Of a stretch of DNA of 12,125 bases, positions 6,207 through 12,125 are shown piece after piece; position 1 is the stretch's first letter; every line of letters begins with the position of its first letter. Source of the DNA: Methanobacteriaceae archaeon (GTDB taxonomy: Archaea > Methanobacteriota > Methanobacteria > Methanobacteriales > Methanobacteriaceae); the NCBI GenBank assembly GCA_030693105.1, contig JAUYBK010000011.1:1-12125 (forward strand), given 5' to 3'. The position numbers and the translations under genes were made by a program. The notes under the pieces were generated by a model, which saw only the letters and a list, made by a program, of their open reading frames with translations, did no database searches and was not told where the DNA came from.

Positions 6207-6968
6207 TTATCGAAATACATCGTACTTTTTAGGTCTTATAAGCGACTTTCCGTTGGCAAATTCACTGCGCAATTGTTCGAAGTAGTCAACGCCCCTTATT
6301 ATTACCACGGGCATCCCCTCCTCCGCCTGACCCATGACAATGGAAGCAGCAGATGCCAACTCATCAGCAACGGCTATACTGGTGGTTTGCAGTTCCCTTC
6401 CATAGAGATCTTTCTCTCCTCGGCGGTCCCACAATGGATCCATTCCTGATATGCCTATGGCGACGCCGATAGCCCCTTCTCTGAATGCTCGCCCCTGGGT
6501 ATCGGATATGATGATTGCCACTTTTTTTCCAGTTGAAGATTCAATTTTTACCCTTATCTCCCTGGCACTGGAATCTGGATCCGATGGTATAGGCTTGGCC
6601 AAGCCCATTTCTACGTTAGATTCGTCAATTCCGGCATTCGCACACACAAAACCATGTTTAGTTTGGGAGATTATGAAGTCCGGCCCTACTTTAATAATCT
6701 CTTCTGACTCTCTAATTATAACTTCCACTAGTTTAGGATCCTTACCAGTTTCTTGAGCTATTTTAATGGCTTTAGGGCTGGGATAAATTGAATTTAGGGG
6801 AATAGTTTCCCCTTCAGACTTAGCCACAGCAGTTTCGGCCACCACTATTACATCACCATCCTCCAGGACGGTATTATGGTCTTCTGACGTAGATAATATG
6901 ATTTCTCCCAAATTGTCTCCCTCTTTTATAAGAGGTATTCCCGAAAGACCTATTAATTTGATTTCCAT
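6207..6968 (-). CDS. cofE: Coenzyme F420-0:L-glutamate ligase
   Basis: GTP-dependent ligase that adds L-glutamates to F420-0, giving F420-2 via a first alpha and then a gamma linkage. It has 253 residues, the usual size of the stand-alone archaeal CofE (the actinobacterial FbiB carries an extra domain). Family motifs visible are GIPLIKEGDNLGEII near the N-terminus, ETAVAKSEGE (45-54), CANAGIDESN (109-118) with a metal-binding Asp, PDSSAREIR (131-139), and ISDTQGRAFREGAIGVAIG (154-172). The ATG lies four bases after the purO stop, with TGATGAC before it and no strong Shine-Dalgarno, so translation is probably coupled to purO. Confidence 0.95.
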   Translation of the reverse strand: MEIKLIGLSGIPLIKEGDNLGEIILSTSEDHNTVLEDGDVIVVAETAVAKSEGETIPLNSIYPSPKAIKIAQETGKDPKLVEVIIRESEEIIKVGPDFIISQTKHGFVCANAGIDESNVEMGLAKPIPSDPDSSAREIRVKIESSTGKKVAIIISDTQGRAFREGAIGVAIGISGMDPLWDRRGEKDLYGRELQTTSIAVADELASAASIVMGQAEEGMPVVIIRGVDYFEQLRSEFANGKSLIRPKKYDVFR

Positions 6969-6972
6969 GTCA

Positions 6973-7575
6973 TCAGATGGAGTTTAGTTCCCAGGTAGTA
7001 GTACCAAAGGCTGCAGCGGATGTCACCGGGTTGGTGAATTCAGAAAATTTACCCTGGTCCATAATAAATGAGGCTGCTTCAGATGAATTTTCTGCTTTAA
7101 ATTCCACTGTCTGGGGTTGAATGTGTTCGTAAGTGGATATGTAACTTGATTTTCCAACAGGCACCTTATCAACGATGATGCTGCTGGCAGTAACTATCCC
7201 AATGTAGGATTCACCTTCCAGAGTAACTGCTCCAGCTATTCTTGGCGTCTGAAAGTCGTCTTTTTCGTAATCCATGGTCAGGAGCGACAGGGCCAGCGCA
7301 TCCCGTATGTTCATTCCCAGACCAATCTTCTCTGCAATAACATCAGTATGGGACCCATTGGAAACTATGGCGGTCTCGTCAACAATTCTTATGCAGTTGT
7401 AGGCTATATAAGGATTTTTAAAGACGTCTTTCTCAAATCCTTCTTTGGGCGCCACGGAAACCCTTTCTGGGAATGCTTTGGTCATCCTGTTAGGGAAAGA
7501 ACGGCTTGAAACCCTATAGGCAACAAAATTCCCGTTATCGTTACTTCCCACGGCTAATATTCGTCCTAAATACAA
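6973..7575 (-). CDS. purO: Archaeal IMP cyclohydrolase
   Basis: Closes the ring of FAICAR to make IMP, the last step of purine synthesis in archaea that lack PurH. From the chosen start it has 200 residues beginning MYLGRILAVGSNDNG, with the PurO stretches VSSRSFPNRMTKAF, NPYIAYNCIRI, VSNGSHTDVIAEKIGLGMN and MDYEKDDFQTPRIAG. I chose the TTG at 7575-7573, not the in-frame GTG at 7584, because AGGTGAT (7586-7580) lies at ideal distance before TTG and overlaps the GTG, and because the MYLGR opening agrees with what I recall of the Methanothermobacter enzyme. It is first in the block leading to F420 genes, so IMP (hence GTP) supply sits beside the GTP users arfA and cofE. Confidence 0.93.
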   Translation of the reverse strand: MYLGRILAVGSNDNGNFVAYRVSSRSFPNRMTKAFPERVSVAPKEGFEKDVFKNPYIAYNCIRIVDETAIVSNGSHTDVIAEKIGLGMNIRDALALSLLTMDYEKDDFQTPRIAGAVTLEGESYIGIVTASSIIVDKVPVGKSSYISTYEHIQPQTVEFKAENSSEAASFIMDQGKFSEFTNPVTSAAAFGTTTWELNSI

Positions 7576-7579
7576 TTTT

Positions 7580-7613
7580 ATCACCTTTTAGATCATTTTT
7601 ATCAGTTTATAAA
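7580..7613 (-). promoter_or_regulatory. Probable purO-F420 operon promoter and ribosome binding site
   Basis: On the minus strand the palindromic TATA box TTTATAAA (7606-7613) lies about 25 bases before the Shine-Dalgarno AGGTGAT (7586-7580) and TTG start of purO. Initiation near 7588-7584 would give a very short leader. The position just after exbD suggests a new transcription unit for purO, cofE, the small ORF, cofD, arfA and the TIM-barrel gene. Motif-based only. Confidence 0.45.
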
Positions 7614-7641
7614 TCCCTGAACTTATAGGGGCCGCTGATTT

Positions 7642-8031
7642 TTATTTTGGAATGCTCACTGCCTTTTCCGGAGGCATTCCGGGAGGAGTGGTAATTATGA
7701 TGATACCATCCTTGGGTCTTATTATAATTTCGCCCTCGTCAATAACTTGGGTGTGAACGGCAATGATGCTGTTGCGTATGTAGCTTGACATGTCAACTCC
7801 ATTCACGGTCACGGTATTTAAACCCGCCATAGGAATAAGATAGTATTCAGAAGTACCACTGGTTTGAGTAACCTCTGGTTTTCCACTCGACGTATCAGAA
7901 ACCGCTTGGAAACTACTGGTAACCATTAAAAATATCAGGATGGTAAAAATAACATCTAAAAGGGGAACTAGATTAACTCGAGCTTGTTTGGAGCGCATTT
8001 TATTTCGGTAAGCACGGGTATCTATGGCCAA
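7642..8031 (-). CDS. ExbD/TolR-type biopolymer transport protein
   Basis: Energy-transducing partner of the neighbouring ExbB homologue. The pair forms a proton- or ion-driven membrane motor. It has 129 residues: a basic cytoplasmic N-terminus (RAYRNKMRSKQAR), then one membrane helix at about 21-40 reading VPLLDVIFTILIFLMVTSS with the conserved ion-carrying Asp26, then an extracytoplasmic domain from about 45 ending in a proline-rich TTPPGMPPEK tail. The TTG start at 8031 is supported by GGGAGGT seven bases upstream, just after the exbB stop. What the motor drives in an archaeon without an outer membrane cannot be told from sequence. No TonB-like gene is visible. Confidence 0.88.
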   Translation of the reverse strand: MAIDTRAYRNKMRSKQARVNLVPLLDVIFTILIFLMVTSSFQAVSDTSSGKPEVTQTSGTSEYYLIPMAGLNTVTVNGVDMSSYIRNSIIAVHTQVIDEGEIIIRPKDGIIIITTPPGMPPEKAVSIPK

Positions 8032-8046
8032 GAGAAGTACCTCCCC
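8032..8046 (-). promoter_or_regulatory. Shine-Dalgarno deciding the TTG start of exbD
   Basis: Minus-strand GGGAGGT lies at about 8045-8039, directly after the exbB TGA and seven bases before the TTG. This supports a TTG start and translational coupling of the ExbB and ExbD subunits. Confidence 0.6.
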
Positions 8047-8889
8047 TCATTGTTTTAATTTACTTTTTACTATCTGAGCATCTTCATTACATTTTTCTTT
8101 AATAATGTTCCCAATACTCTTCTCCAACATATGGGGGTTAAAAGAAACCCAAATGTTGGCTTTTGGATTATCGTAAACTGCTTTAACTTCCAGAACACCA
8201 TCTACATCATTTAAGGCTGCTATTGAACAGTCAATTTCATCGTAAACAGCAATGAGCATTTCAGCAGTGCTCCAGTTAGTCATTTTCTTAGCAATTTCTA
8301 TTTTATCTATTTCCCCTTCAATCTTACTGTTAATGTTAGAATAGAGAGGTAAAATTATTATAGCCACTGTTAAACCAGCGATGGTCGTAATTAGTGCAAT
8401 GTATATCCCTTCTGCCATTGCGGTGGGATTGGCCTGGAGACCAAGGGCTTTAAAAGTGTACCATATACCAACCACTGTCCCAAAAAGACCCAGGAGAGGA
8501 GATACTTCAATTATGGTGCGTATGGTATCCAATCCTTTGGTCATACGACCCATTTCTACAATAAAAACCCGCTCCATGGCGTCTTCAACTTCGCTTTTGT
8601 TACGGTAACCAATTTTTAACGCTTCTGCAATAATTTTGGAAATTGGGTTCTCAAAACTTCCAATTGAACGTAAAGCTTCCAGAGATCCTCCTCTTTCCAT
8701 GGAATCGTTTACCACTCCCATGATCTGGGGTAGTTGCACCTTGGAAATCTTACGGAGATAGTGAATCTTTTCTAGGGAGTAGATAAATCCATAAATACCG
8801 ATTATGGTAATTACATAGGTTACTATCCCCCCACTCTTGAACATTTCCAGAATAGTATTGATCCCACCACTGAAAAATTCGTATATCAT
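8047..8889 (-). CDS. ExbB/TolQ/MotA-family proton channel with extra C-terminal domain
   Basis: Membrane subunit of an ExbB-ExbD type ion-driven motor. It has 280 residues. Three membrane helices are visible at about 21-38, 130-148 and 161-183, with a large cytoplasmic loop between the first two. The family signature SPLLGLFGTVVGIWYTFKAL (130-149) and the third-helix ALITTIAGLTVAIIILPLYS (165-184) with channel-lining threonines are present. After the usual end of the channel domain (about 205) there is an extra tail to 280. It contains NDVDGVLEVKAVYDNPK and ANIWVSFNP followed by a helix, resembling the beta-alpha-beta-beta-alpha pattern of HMA/ferredoxin-like domains but lacking a CxxC metal site. 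The ATG follows GGGGATGA, formed across the rnhB stop, and lies three bases after rnhB. Confidence 0.9.
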   Translation of the reverse strand: MIYEFFSGGINTILEMFKSGGIVTYVITIIGIYGFIYSLEKIHYLRKISKVQLPQIMGVVNDSMERGGSLEALRSIGSFENPISKIIAEALKIGYRNKSEVEDAMERVFIVEMGRMTKGLDTIRTIIEVSPLLGLFGTVVGIWYTFKALGLQANPTAMAEGIYIALITTIAGLTVAIIILPLYSNINSKIEGEIDKIEIAKKMTNWSTAEMLIAVYDEIDCSIAALNDVDGVLEVKAVYDNPKANIWVSFNPHMLEKSIGNIIKEKCNEDAQIVKSKLKQ

Positions 8890-8892
8890 TTT

Positions 8893-9504
8893 TCATCCCC
8901 TCAACTTTTCCACTGTGGCCCAGGAATGGCGTACAAAGTCTGGAAGATCATGGTAAGCAGTCTCATTCAAGAATTTTATGGTCCGGGGGTCGCTGGGATA
9001 ACCCGACCCAATATTTTGGTATTCGTTTCTGATCTGGTGGATTTCGAGGTCCCTTTCTACCTTAGCCACAATGGAAGATGCGGCAACGAGTGGATATCTG
9101 TCGTCTGCTTTGTGTTCCGCTATTACCTTGATTCCGGGGTTAACTTCTTCTAGCTCCCGGCTAAGCCTCTCTGGTTTCACATCCATTGAATCCACCAGAC
9201 AAGTGTGGGGATTCGCGGCACTAATGATCTTGTTCATACCAATTTTTTCGATTTGATTTAAGTTAAAGTCCTTGGAACGTAGTAGATCAATATCTTTGGC
9301 TGTAATTTTGACCAAATGACATTCTGCTATTTTTTTTATTTTCCTGGCCAGCACCACTCTCTTTTTGGGAGCTACTTTTTTGGAGTCTTTAAGACCTAAT
9401 CTTTCCAGAAATTTAAGTCGTTCCTGTTCTATGGCAACTCCACATAAAACTAGAGGGCCAATTACCGACCCTCTACCAGCTTCATCTATTCCAAGTAGCT
9501 TCAT
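8893..9504 (-). CDS. rnhB: Ribonuclease HII
   Basis: Endonuclease cleaving the RNA strand of RNA-DNA hybrids, including single ribonucleotides embedded in DNA and primers. It has 203 residues, normal for archaeal RNase HII. The N-terminal GIDEAGRGSVIGPLV carries catalytic D7 and E8, CLVDSMDVKP (102-111) gives D105, and HKADDRYPLVAASSIVAKVE (131-150) gives D134. LGLKDSKK (36-43) and GSGYPSDPRT (167-175) are also family signatures. It lies between mreB and exbB on the same strand. No clear Shine-Dalgarno precedes the ATG, and a T-run sits just upstream, so expression separate from mreB is possible, although I do not see a distinct TATA box. Confidence 0.95.
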   Translation of the reverse strand: MKLLGIDEAGRGSVIGPLVLCGVAIEQERLKFLERLGLKDSKKVAPKKRVVLARKIKKIAECHLVKITAKDIDLLRSKDFNLNQIEKIGMNKIISAANPHTCLVDSMDVKPERLSRELEEVNPGIKVIAEHKADDRYPLVAASSIVAKVERDLEIHQIRNEYQNIGSGYPSDPRTIKFLNETAYHDLPDFVRHSWATVEKLRG

Positions 9505-9511
9505 TTGTTCT

Positions 9512-9530
9512 ACAAAAAAGTTTTGAAACT
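9512..9530 (-). terminator. Terminator-like short hairpin and T6 run after mreB
   Basis: Directly after the mreB stop the minus strand reads AGTTT-CA-AAACT followed by TTTTTT, with the T-run at 9519-9514. The five-base-pair stem with a two-base loop is too small to be a convincing bacterial-type hairpin, but the six-T run fits archaeal termination. It would separate the orphan gene-mreB transcript from rnhB-exbB-exbD. Confidence 0.4.
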
Positions 9531-10603
9531 TATTTCATGGCTTTGAGCCTTACTTCAGGTTCAAGAGCTCGGGGTTCGGCTGCTACGATGGCGGCTCCTT
9601 TGGCAACCACTGTTAGGGGGTCGTCTGAAATTTCCACAGGAATGCCCACTTCTTCGAATATCCTTTCTTTAAGTCCGTAAAGTTGGGATGTTCCGCCCAC
9701 TACTATGGTTTTATTGTAAATACCGGAAATTAACTCCGGAGAGAGTCTCTCTAAAACTCGGGATAAAGCGGCGATCAAATTTAGAATAATTGGCTCTGCA
9801 GCATCAGCTACCAATTTAGAGTCAATTTCAATCTTTTCTGGTTTGTTAGTTCCCATGGACTTTCCGATGACGGTGGTGGCAATAGGATCCATCTCTGTTT
9901 TGCAGTGAACCATTCCCACTTCTATTTTGGCTTTTTCTGCTTCGTGAATTCCTATTTCCACGTTGAAAATTTCTTTGACCTTTTCCACTATGTTGCGGTC
10001 CACGTCGTCTCCACCATTACGAATGGTTTCTATATCGGTGATTCCACCCAGGGATATTACTACAATATCGCTTGAACCGGCACCAAGGTCAATTACCATG
10101 GTTCCAGAAGCTTCTGCTATGGGTAAACCAGATCCTATGGCTCCTGAAAGACCTTCACTTATTACCAGAACGTAATTTGCACCAGCTTTGGTTCCAATAT
10201 CTTCCACGGCCTTTTTTTCCACTTCAGATGCATCCCCCGGGATACCAATCACAATTCGGTTTATGCTTTCTGGCGATTCGTTAGAACCCTGGTTTATAGC
10301 GTAAACCAGAAGTGATTCTGCCTGAGCAATACTTTCAATAACTCCTTTTCGGAGTGGCCGGACAGCTACGATGTCTTCGGGCGTTCTTCCCAGCATAGCT
10401 TTGGCTTCTTCTCCAACTGCCAGTACGTAGGATGGATCTTCTTTTTTAACCGCCACTACCGATGGTATTTTGTATAAATCGAATTTATCTCCTGATGGTT
10501 TTGCTACCACGGTGTTGAGAGTTCCCAGATCAATACCCAAAGTATTGGTGAGAGGTTTCTTAGCATCATTTTCTTCATCTTTTTTTCCAAAAAAACTGAA
10601 CAT
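9530..10603 (-). CDS. mreB: MreB-like actin family protein
   Basis: Actin-fold ATPase of the MreB group, expected to form membrane-associated filaments guiding cell shape and wall synthesis in rod-shaped methanogens. It has 357 residues. Motifs are phosphate 1 GIDLGTLNT (23-31), PSVVAVKKED (47-56), AVGEEAKAMLGRTPEDI (62-78), phosphate 2 VIDLGAGSSDI (170-180), ISLGGI (183-188), EAEKAKIEVG (221-230) and adenosine motif VVGGTSQLYGL (301-311). The N-terminus MFSFFGKKDEE is an aromatic, basic patch that could insert into the membrane, as the amphipathic ends of bacterial MreB do. Bacterial MreB has IEEPMAAAIG and GGGTT; here SEGLSGAIG (149-157) and GAGSS are found. The start follows AAGGAGGATTAAA, one base after the orphan gene's stop. 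No mreC or mreD is present here. Confidence 0.92.
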   Translation of the reverse strand: MFSFFGKKDEENDAKKPLTNTLGIDLGTLNTVVAKPSGDKFDLYKIPSVVAVKKEDPSYVLAVGEEAKAMLGRTPEDIVAVRPLRKGVIESIAQAESLLVYAINQGSNESPESINRIVIGIPGDASEVEKKAVEDIGTKAGANYVLVISEGLSGAIGSGLPIAEASGTMVIDLGAGSSDIVVISLGGITDIETIRNGGDDVDRNIVEKVKEIFNVEIGIHEAEKAKIEVGMVHCKTEMDPIATTVIGKSMGTNKPEKIEIDSKLVADAAEPIILNLIAALSRVLERLSPELISGIYNKTIVVGGTSQLYGLKERIFEEVGIPVEISDDPLTVVAKGAAIVAAEPRALEPEVRLKAMK

Positions 10604-10616
10604 TTTAATCCTCCTT
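10604..10616 (-). promoter_or_regulatory. Strong Shine-Dalgarno of mreB inside the upstream gene's last codons
   Basis: AAGGAGGATTAA, which encodes the C-terminal KED and stop of the 209-residue gene, also supplies a near-perfect ribosome binding site for mreB one base further on. This indicates translational coupling of the two proteins. Confidence 0.65.
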
Positions 10617-11234
10617 CAAAATTTTGTTAAATTCTATTGCGAATATGCGATTCTTTCGAGCGATTTCCTTAATTTTAGGGATGTATTCTTCCTCTGCAGA
10701 TATTAAAACAGTTGATAAGACAACGTCTGCCATTTTAAATAGTGGATCAATTGTATTTCGCACTATGGCTGGCAATTTGTTGGTTATATACACGTCTGTT
10801 TCTATAAAACCAGTGGTCTGATCTTCTATGAGAAAAGAAAGTTTCAACATACTTTTTTCACAGTCTCCCACGAACTTTTTTATTCCATTTTCAGGACCAA
10901 CAGTTAACAAAAGGTTAGGCTCATTTTTAACGTAATATGGGGCTATTTTTAGGTAAGCCCCTCCATTTTCTTTACATACCAAACTCAAATCTCTTATTTT
11001 ATTTATATCGCCGTAAAGCATTATGAAATCAAATTTTTTAGTCACAAAAGACTCTTTAGTGCGCACATGTTCCCTACAAAGTACTTTAACCCGTTCTTTG
11101 TCCATTATGGCTGCGTAAGTAACGTTGTTAACCATTTCCTCATTACCTGCAATTACACACCATATTTCTTCCGAATCCTGCACGGTGGAAACCTTGGCTG
11201 CTTTTCTGAGCATTTTTATTTTATTCTCGATCAT
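10605..11234 (-). CDS. Hypothetical protein coupled to mreB
   Basis: I do not recognise this 209-residue protein. It begins MIENKIKMLRKAAKVS, a basic helix, then alternates strand-like and helical segments: EIWCVIAG (23-30), RVKVLCREH (48-56), FDFIMLYGDINKIRDLSLVC (68-87), NLLLTVGPENG (107-117), TDVYITNKLPAIVRN (146-160), MADVVLSTVLIS (168-179), ending in a charged tail. This suggests a soluble alpha/beta protein, possibly nucleotide-binding, without a Walker A or clear Rossmann glycine motif. Cysteines at 26, 53, 87 and 125 are scattered, with no metal-site pattern. It has no signal peptide or convincing membrane helix. It is first gene of the mreB unit and its last codons form the mreB ribosome binding site, so a role connected with cell shape or wall assembly is a reasonable but unproven inference. 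Confidence 0.8.
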   Translation of the reverse strand: MIENKIKMLRKAAKVSTVQDSEEIWCVIAGNEEMVNNVTYAAIMDKERVKVLCREHVRTKESFVTKKFDFIMLYGDINKIRDLSLVCKENGGAYLKIAPYYVKNEPNLLLTVGPENGIKKFVGDCEKSMLKLSFLIEDQTTGFIETDVYITNKLPAIVRNTIDPLFKMADVVLSTVLISAEEEYIPKIKEIARKNRIFAIEFNKILKED

Positions 11235-11269
11235 TGGCGATTCACTTCTGGTAGAATTTGGGGGTCATT

Positions 11270-11287
11270 TCTATATATATAAATAAT
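11270..11287 (-). promoter_or_regulatory. Probable promoter of the orphan-mreB operon
   Basis: On the minus strand ATTATTTATATATATAGA forms a TATA box centred near 11278. Initiation about 25 bases downstream, near 11253, leaves a leader of about 18 bases with GAAGTGA before the ATG at 11234. A similar element at 11319-11336 may be a second promoter. Confidence 0.45.
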
Positions 11288-11473
11288 ATAAACAAAACAA
11301 TTCAAGATTATTTGATTTTCTAGATATATAAGTAATTAATTCGGTATTGGTTTAATTACTAGTGTATGCCCCTCTTCACGATATATAAATTTTTATAATT
11401 TCAATGTTCAATGGTTGATGGATGCCATTTTTTACTCAATTCTTAATAAAGGGCGACATGGATATGGGAAGAA

Positions 11474-11484
11474 GGTTATATATT
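11474..11484 (+). promoter_or_regulatory. Probable promoter of the archaetidylserine decarboxylase gene
   Basis: GGTTATATATT resembles the methanogen TATA consensus, with purines (GAAG) just before it as a possible BRE. Initiation about 25 bases downstream (about 11504-11508) leaves a leader of 10-14 bases before the ATG at 11518. Confidence 0.5.
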
Positions 11485-11517
11485 TTTACTAGTATAAATT
11501 CTGGTGTTGATAAGAAA

Positions 11518-12125
11518 ATGTTCGTAAAGAGAACTTTAAAGAAAGTTGGAATTTTATTAACCCTGGCCTTTTTGTCGTTCCTATTGGGTTACTCTATTTT
11601 GACTTTTATAATCCTCTCTGCCATCGCATTTTTGTTACAGTTTTTCCGCGATCCTAATCGAAAAACTCCCTTAGATCATGGATTTTTAGTGGCTCCTGCT
11701 GATGGAAGGATATTCACCGGAAAAATTGACAGCATTAGGACAGTTTACTATAGTGACCCCATGATGAAATACATACTAAAAAAGGATCACATTGGTACCC
11801 TGGTAAGTACTTTCATGTCGCCCTTTGATGTGCATGTAAATCGTGCTCCCATCTCAGGGAAGGTAGTGAAAACCAAATATTACCCGGGTAAATTCAAGAT
11901 AGCATCGGGAAGCCTCCTCACTGAAAACGAAAAGAATTTAATAGTAATAGATTCAGAGTATGGAAAAGTGGGAGTGGTTCAAATAGCGGGATTCTTAGCC
12001 CGACGTATAGTCCAGTATGTGGAGCTGGGTGATTGGGTCGAGTCGGGGGATCGATTGGGGATGATAAAATTTGGATCAAGAGTCGACGTGATTATCCCCA
12101 ATACTAATTCCGAGATATTAGTGGC
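11518..12125 (+). CDS. asd: Archaetidylserine decarboxylase proenzyme, 3' end cut off
   Basis: A pyruvoyl-dependent decarboxylase of the phosphatidylserine decarboxylase family (short PSD-A type) that turns archaetidylserine into archaetidylethanolamine, a membrane ether lipid of Methanobacteriales. 202 codons are visible, and only a few should be missing. The protein opens MFVKRTLKKVGILL, followed by a hydrophobic membrane segment at about 11-41, then FFRDPNRKTP (42-51), APADGRIFTG (59-68), STFMSPFDVHVNRAPISG (97-114), LLTENEKNLIVID (133-145), AGFLARRIVQYV (157-168) and FGSRVD (185-190). Gly186-Ser187 is the expected autocleavage site, with the serine becoming the pyruvoyl group. I chose the ATG at 11518 over an in-frame ATG at 11458 because the TATA box lies between them. 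It is the only plus-strand gene. Confidence 0.93.
   Translation, partial: MFVKRTLKKVGILLTLAFLSFLLGYSILTFIILSAIAFLLQFFRDPNRKTPLDHGFLVAPADGRIFTGKIDSIRTVYYSDPMMKYILKKDHIGTLVSTFMSPFDVHVNRAPISGKVVKTKYYPGKFKIASGSLLTENEKNLIVIDSEYGKVGVVQIAGFLARRIVQYVELGDWVESGDRLGMIKFGSRVDVIIPNTNSEILV

Larger units (their letters stand above)
11235..11517. other. AT-rich divergent intergenic region
   Basis: This spacer lies between the minus-strand orphan-mreB unit and the plus-strand archaetidylserine decarboxylase gene. It contains TATA-like elements facing both genes, two imperfect 18-base copies of a TCTA-ATATATAA-TAAT element (11270-11287 and 11319-11336, 16 of 18 identical) and another TATA-like run at 11381-11390. 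No ORF of meaningful length with a ribosome binding site is visible, and no tRNA or structured RNA was recognised. Confidence 0.6.

Noticed and set aside
7595..7635. CCCT...AGGG hairpin as a terminator after exbD
   Set aside because: The stem is only four base pairs and no T-run follows on the minus strand; it is better read as part of the purO promoter region.
9071..9256. Plus-strand open frame inside rnhB
   Set aside because: It is antisense to the catalytic core of RNase HII, with no start signal.
11411..11446. Eleven-codon ORF in the divergent spacer
   Set aside because: It is too short, has no ribosome binding site and shows no sign of coding.
11458..11517. Twenty-residue N-terminal extension of asd from an ATG at 11458
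   Set aside because: The frame is open, but the TATA box at 11476-11483 falls inside it, no Shine-Dalgarno precedes it, and family members begin close to the MFVKR methionine.

Overview
The window looks like chromosomal DNA of a methanogenic archaeon of the order Methanobacteriales (Methanobacterium-like). Visible reasons: a methyl-coenzyme M reductase activation ATPase (atwA), a methanogenesis marker 9 protein, an F420 biosynthesis cluster (arfA, cofD, cofE), an archaeal IMP cyclohydrolase (purO), an archaetidylserine decarboxylase, an actin-like MreB (known in the pseudomurein-walled methanogens), AT-rich archaeal TATA boxes and Shine-Dalgarno sites matching GGAGGTGAT. Everything except the last gene is on the minus strand. 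The base composition looks even, and I saw no insertion sequence, tRNA, rRNA or CRISPR array.

Reading in the direction of transcription (high to low coordinates), four blocks follow each other. Block A (11234 to 8893) holds an unrecognised 209-residue protein tightly coupled to mreB, a T-run terminator-like element, then rnhB (RNase HII). Block B (8889 to 7642) holds exbB and exbD homologues, with rnhB, exbB and exbD only a few bases apart. Block C (7575 to 3547) holds purO, cofE, a 50-residue small ORF, cofD, arfA and a NifR3/Dus-like TIM-barrel gene. It joins purine nucleotide synthesis to the GTP-consuming steps of deazaflavin F420 synthesis. Block D (3451 to the left edge) is atwA, mmp9, a precorrin-2 dehydrogenase and hemA (cut off at base 1). 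It joins ATP-dependent activation of methyl-coenzyme M reductase to early tetrapyrrole synthesis, the route to its nickel cofactor F430.

At the right end, a 283-base AT-rich region (11235-11517) separates block A from the plus-strand archaetidylserine decarboxylase gene, which runs off the window. It carries several TATA-like boxes.

The points most worth a second look are: the eight-cysteine duplicated Mmp9 protein with a UBA-like tail, and its link to the TIM-barrel gene just upstream of atwA; a probable ATT start for that TIM-barrel gene; an ExbB with an HMA/ferredoxin-like C-terminal tail; the orphan gene coupled to mreB; and the 50-residue ORF inside the F420 cluster.
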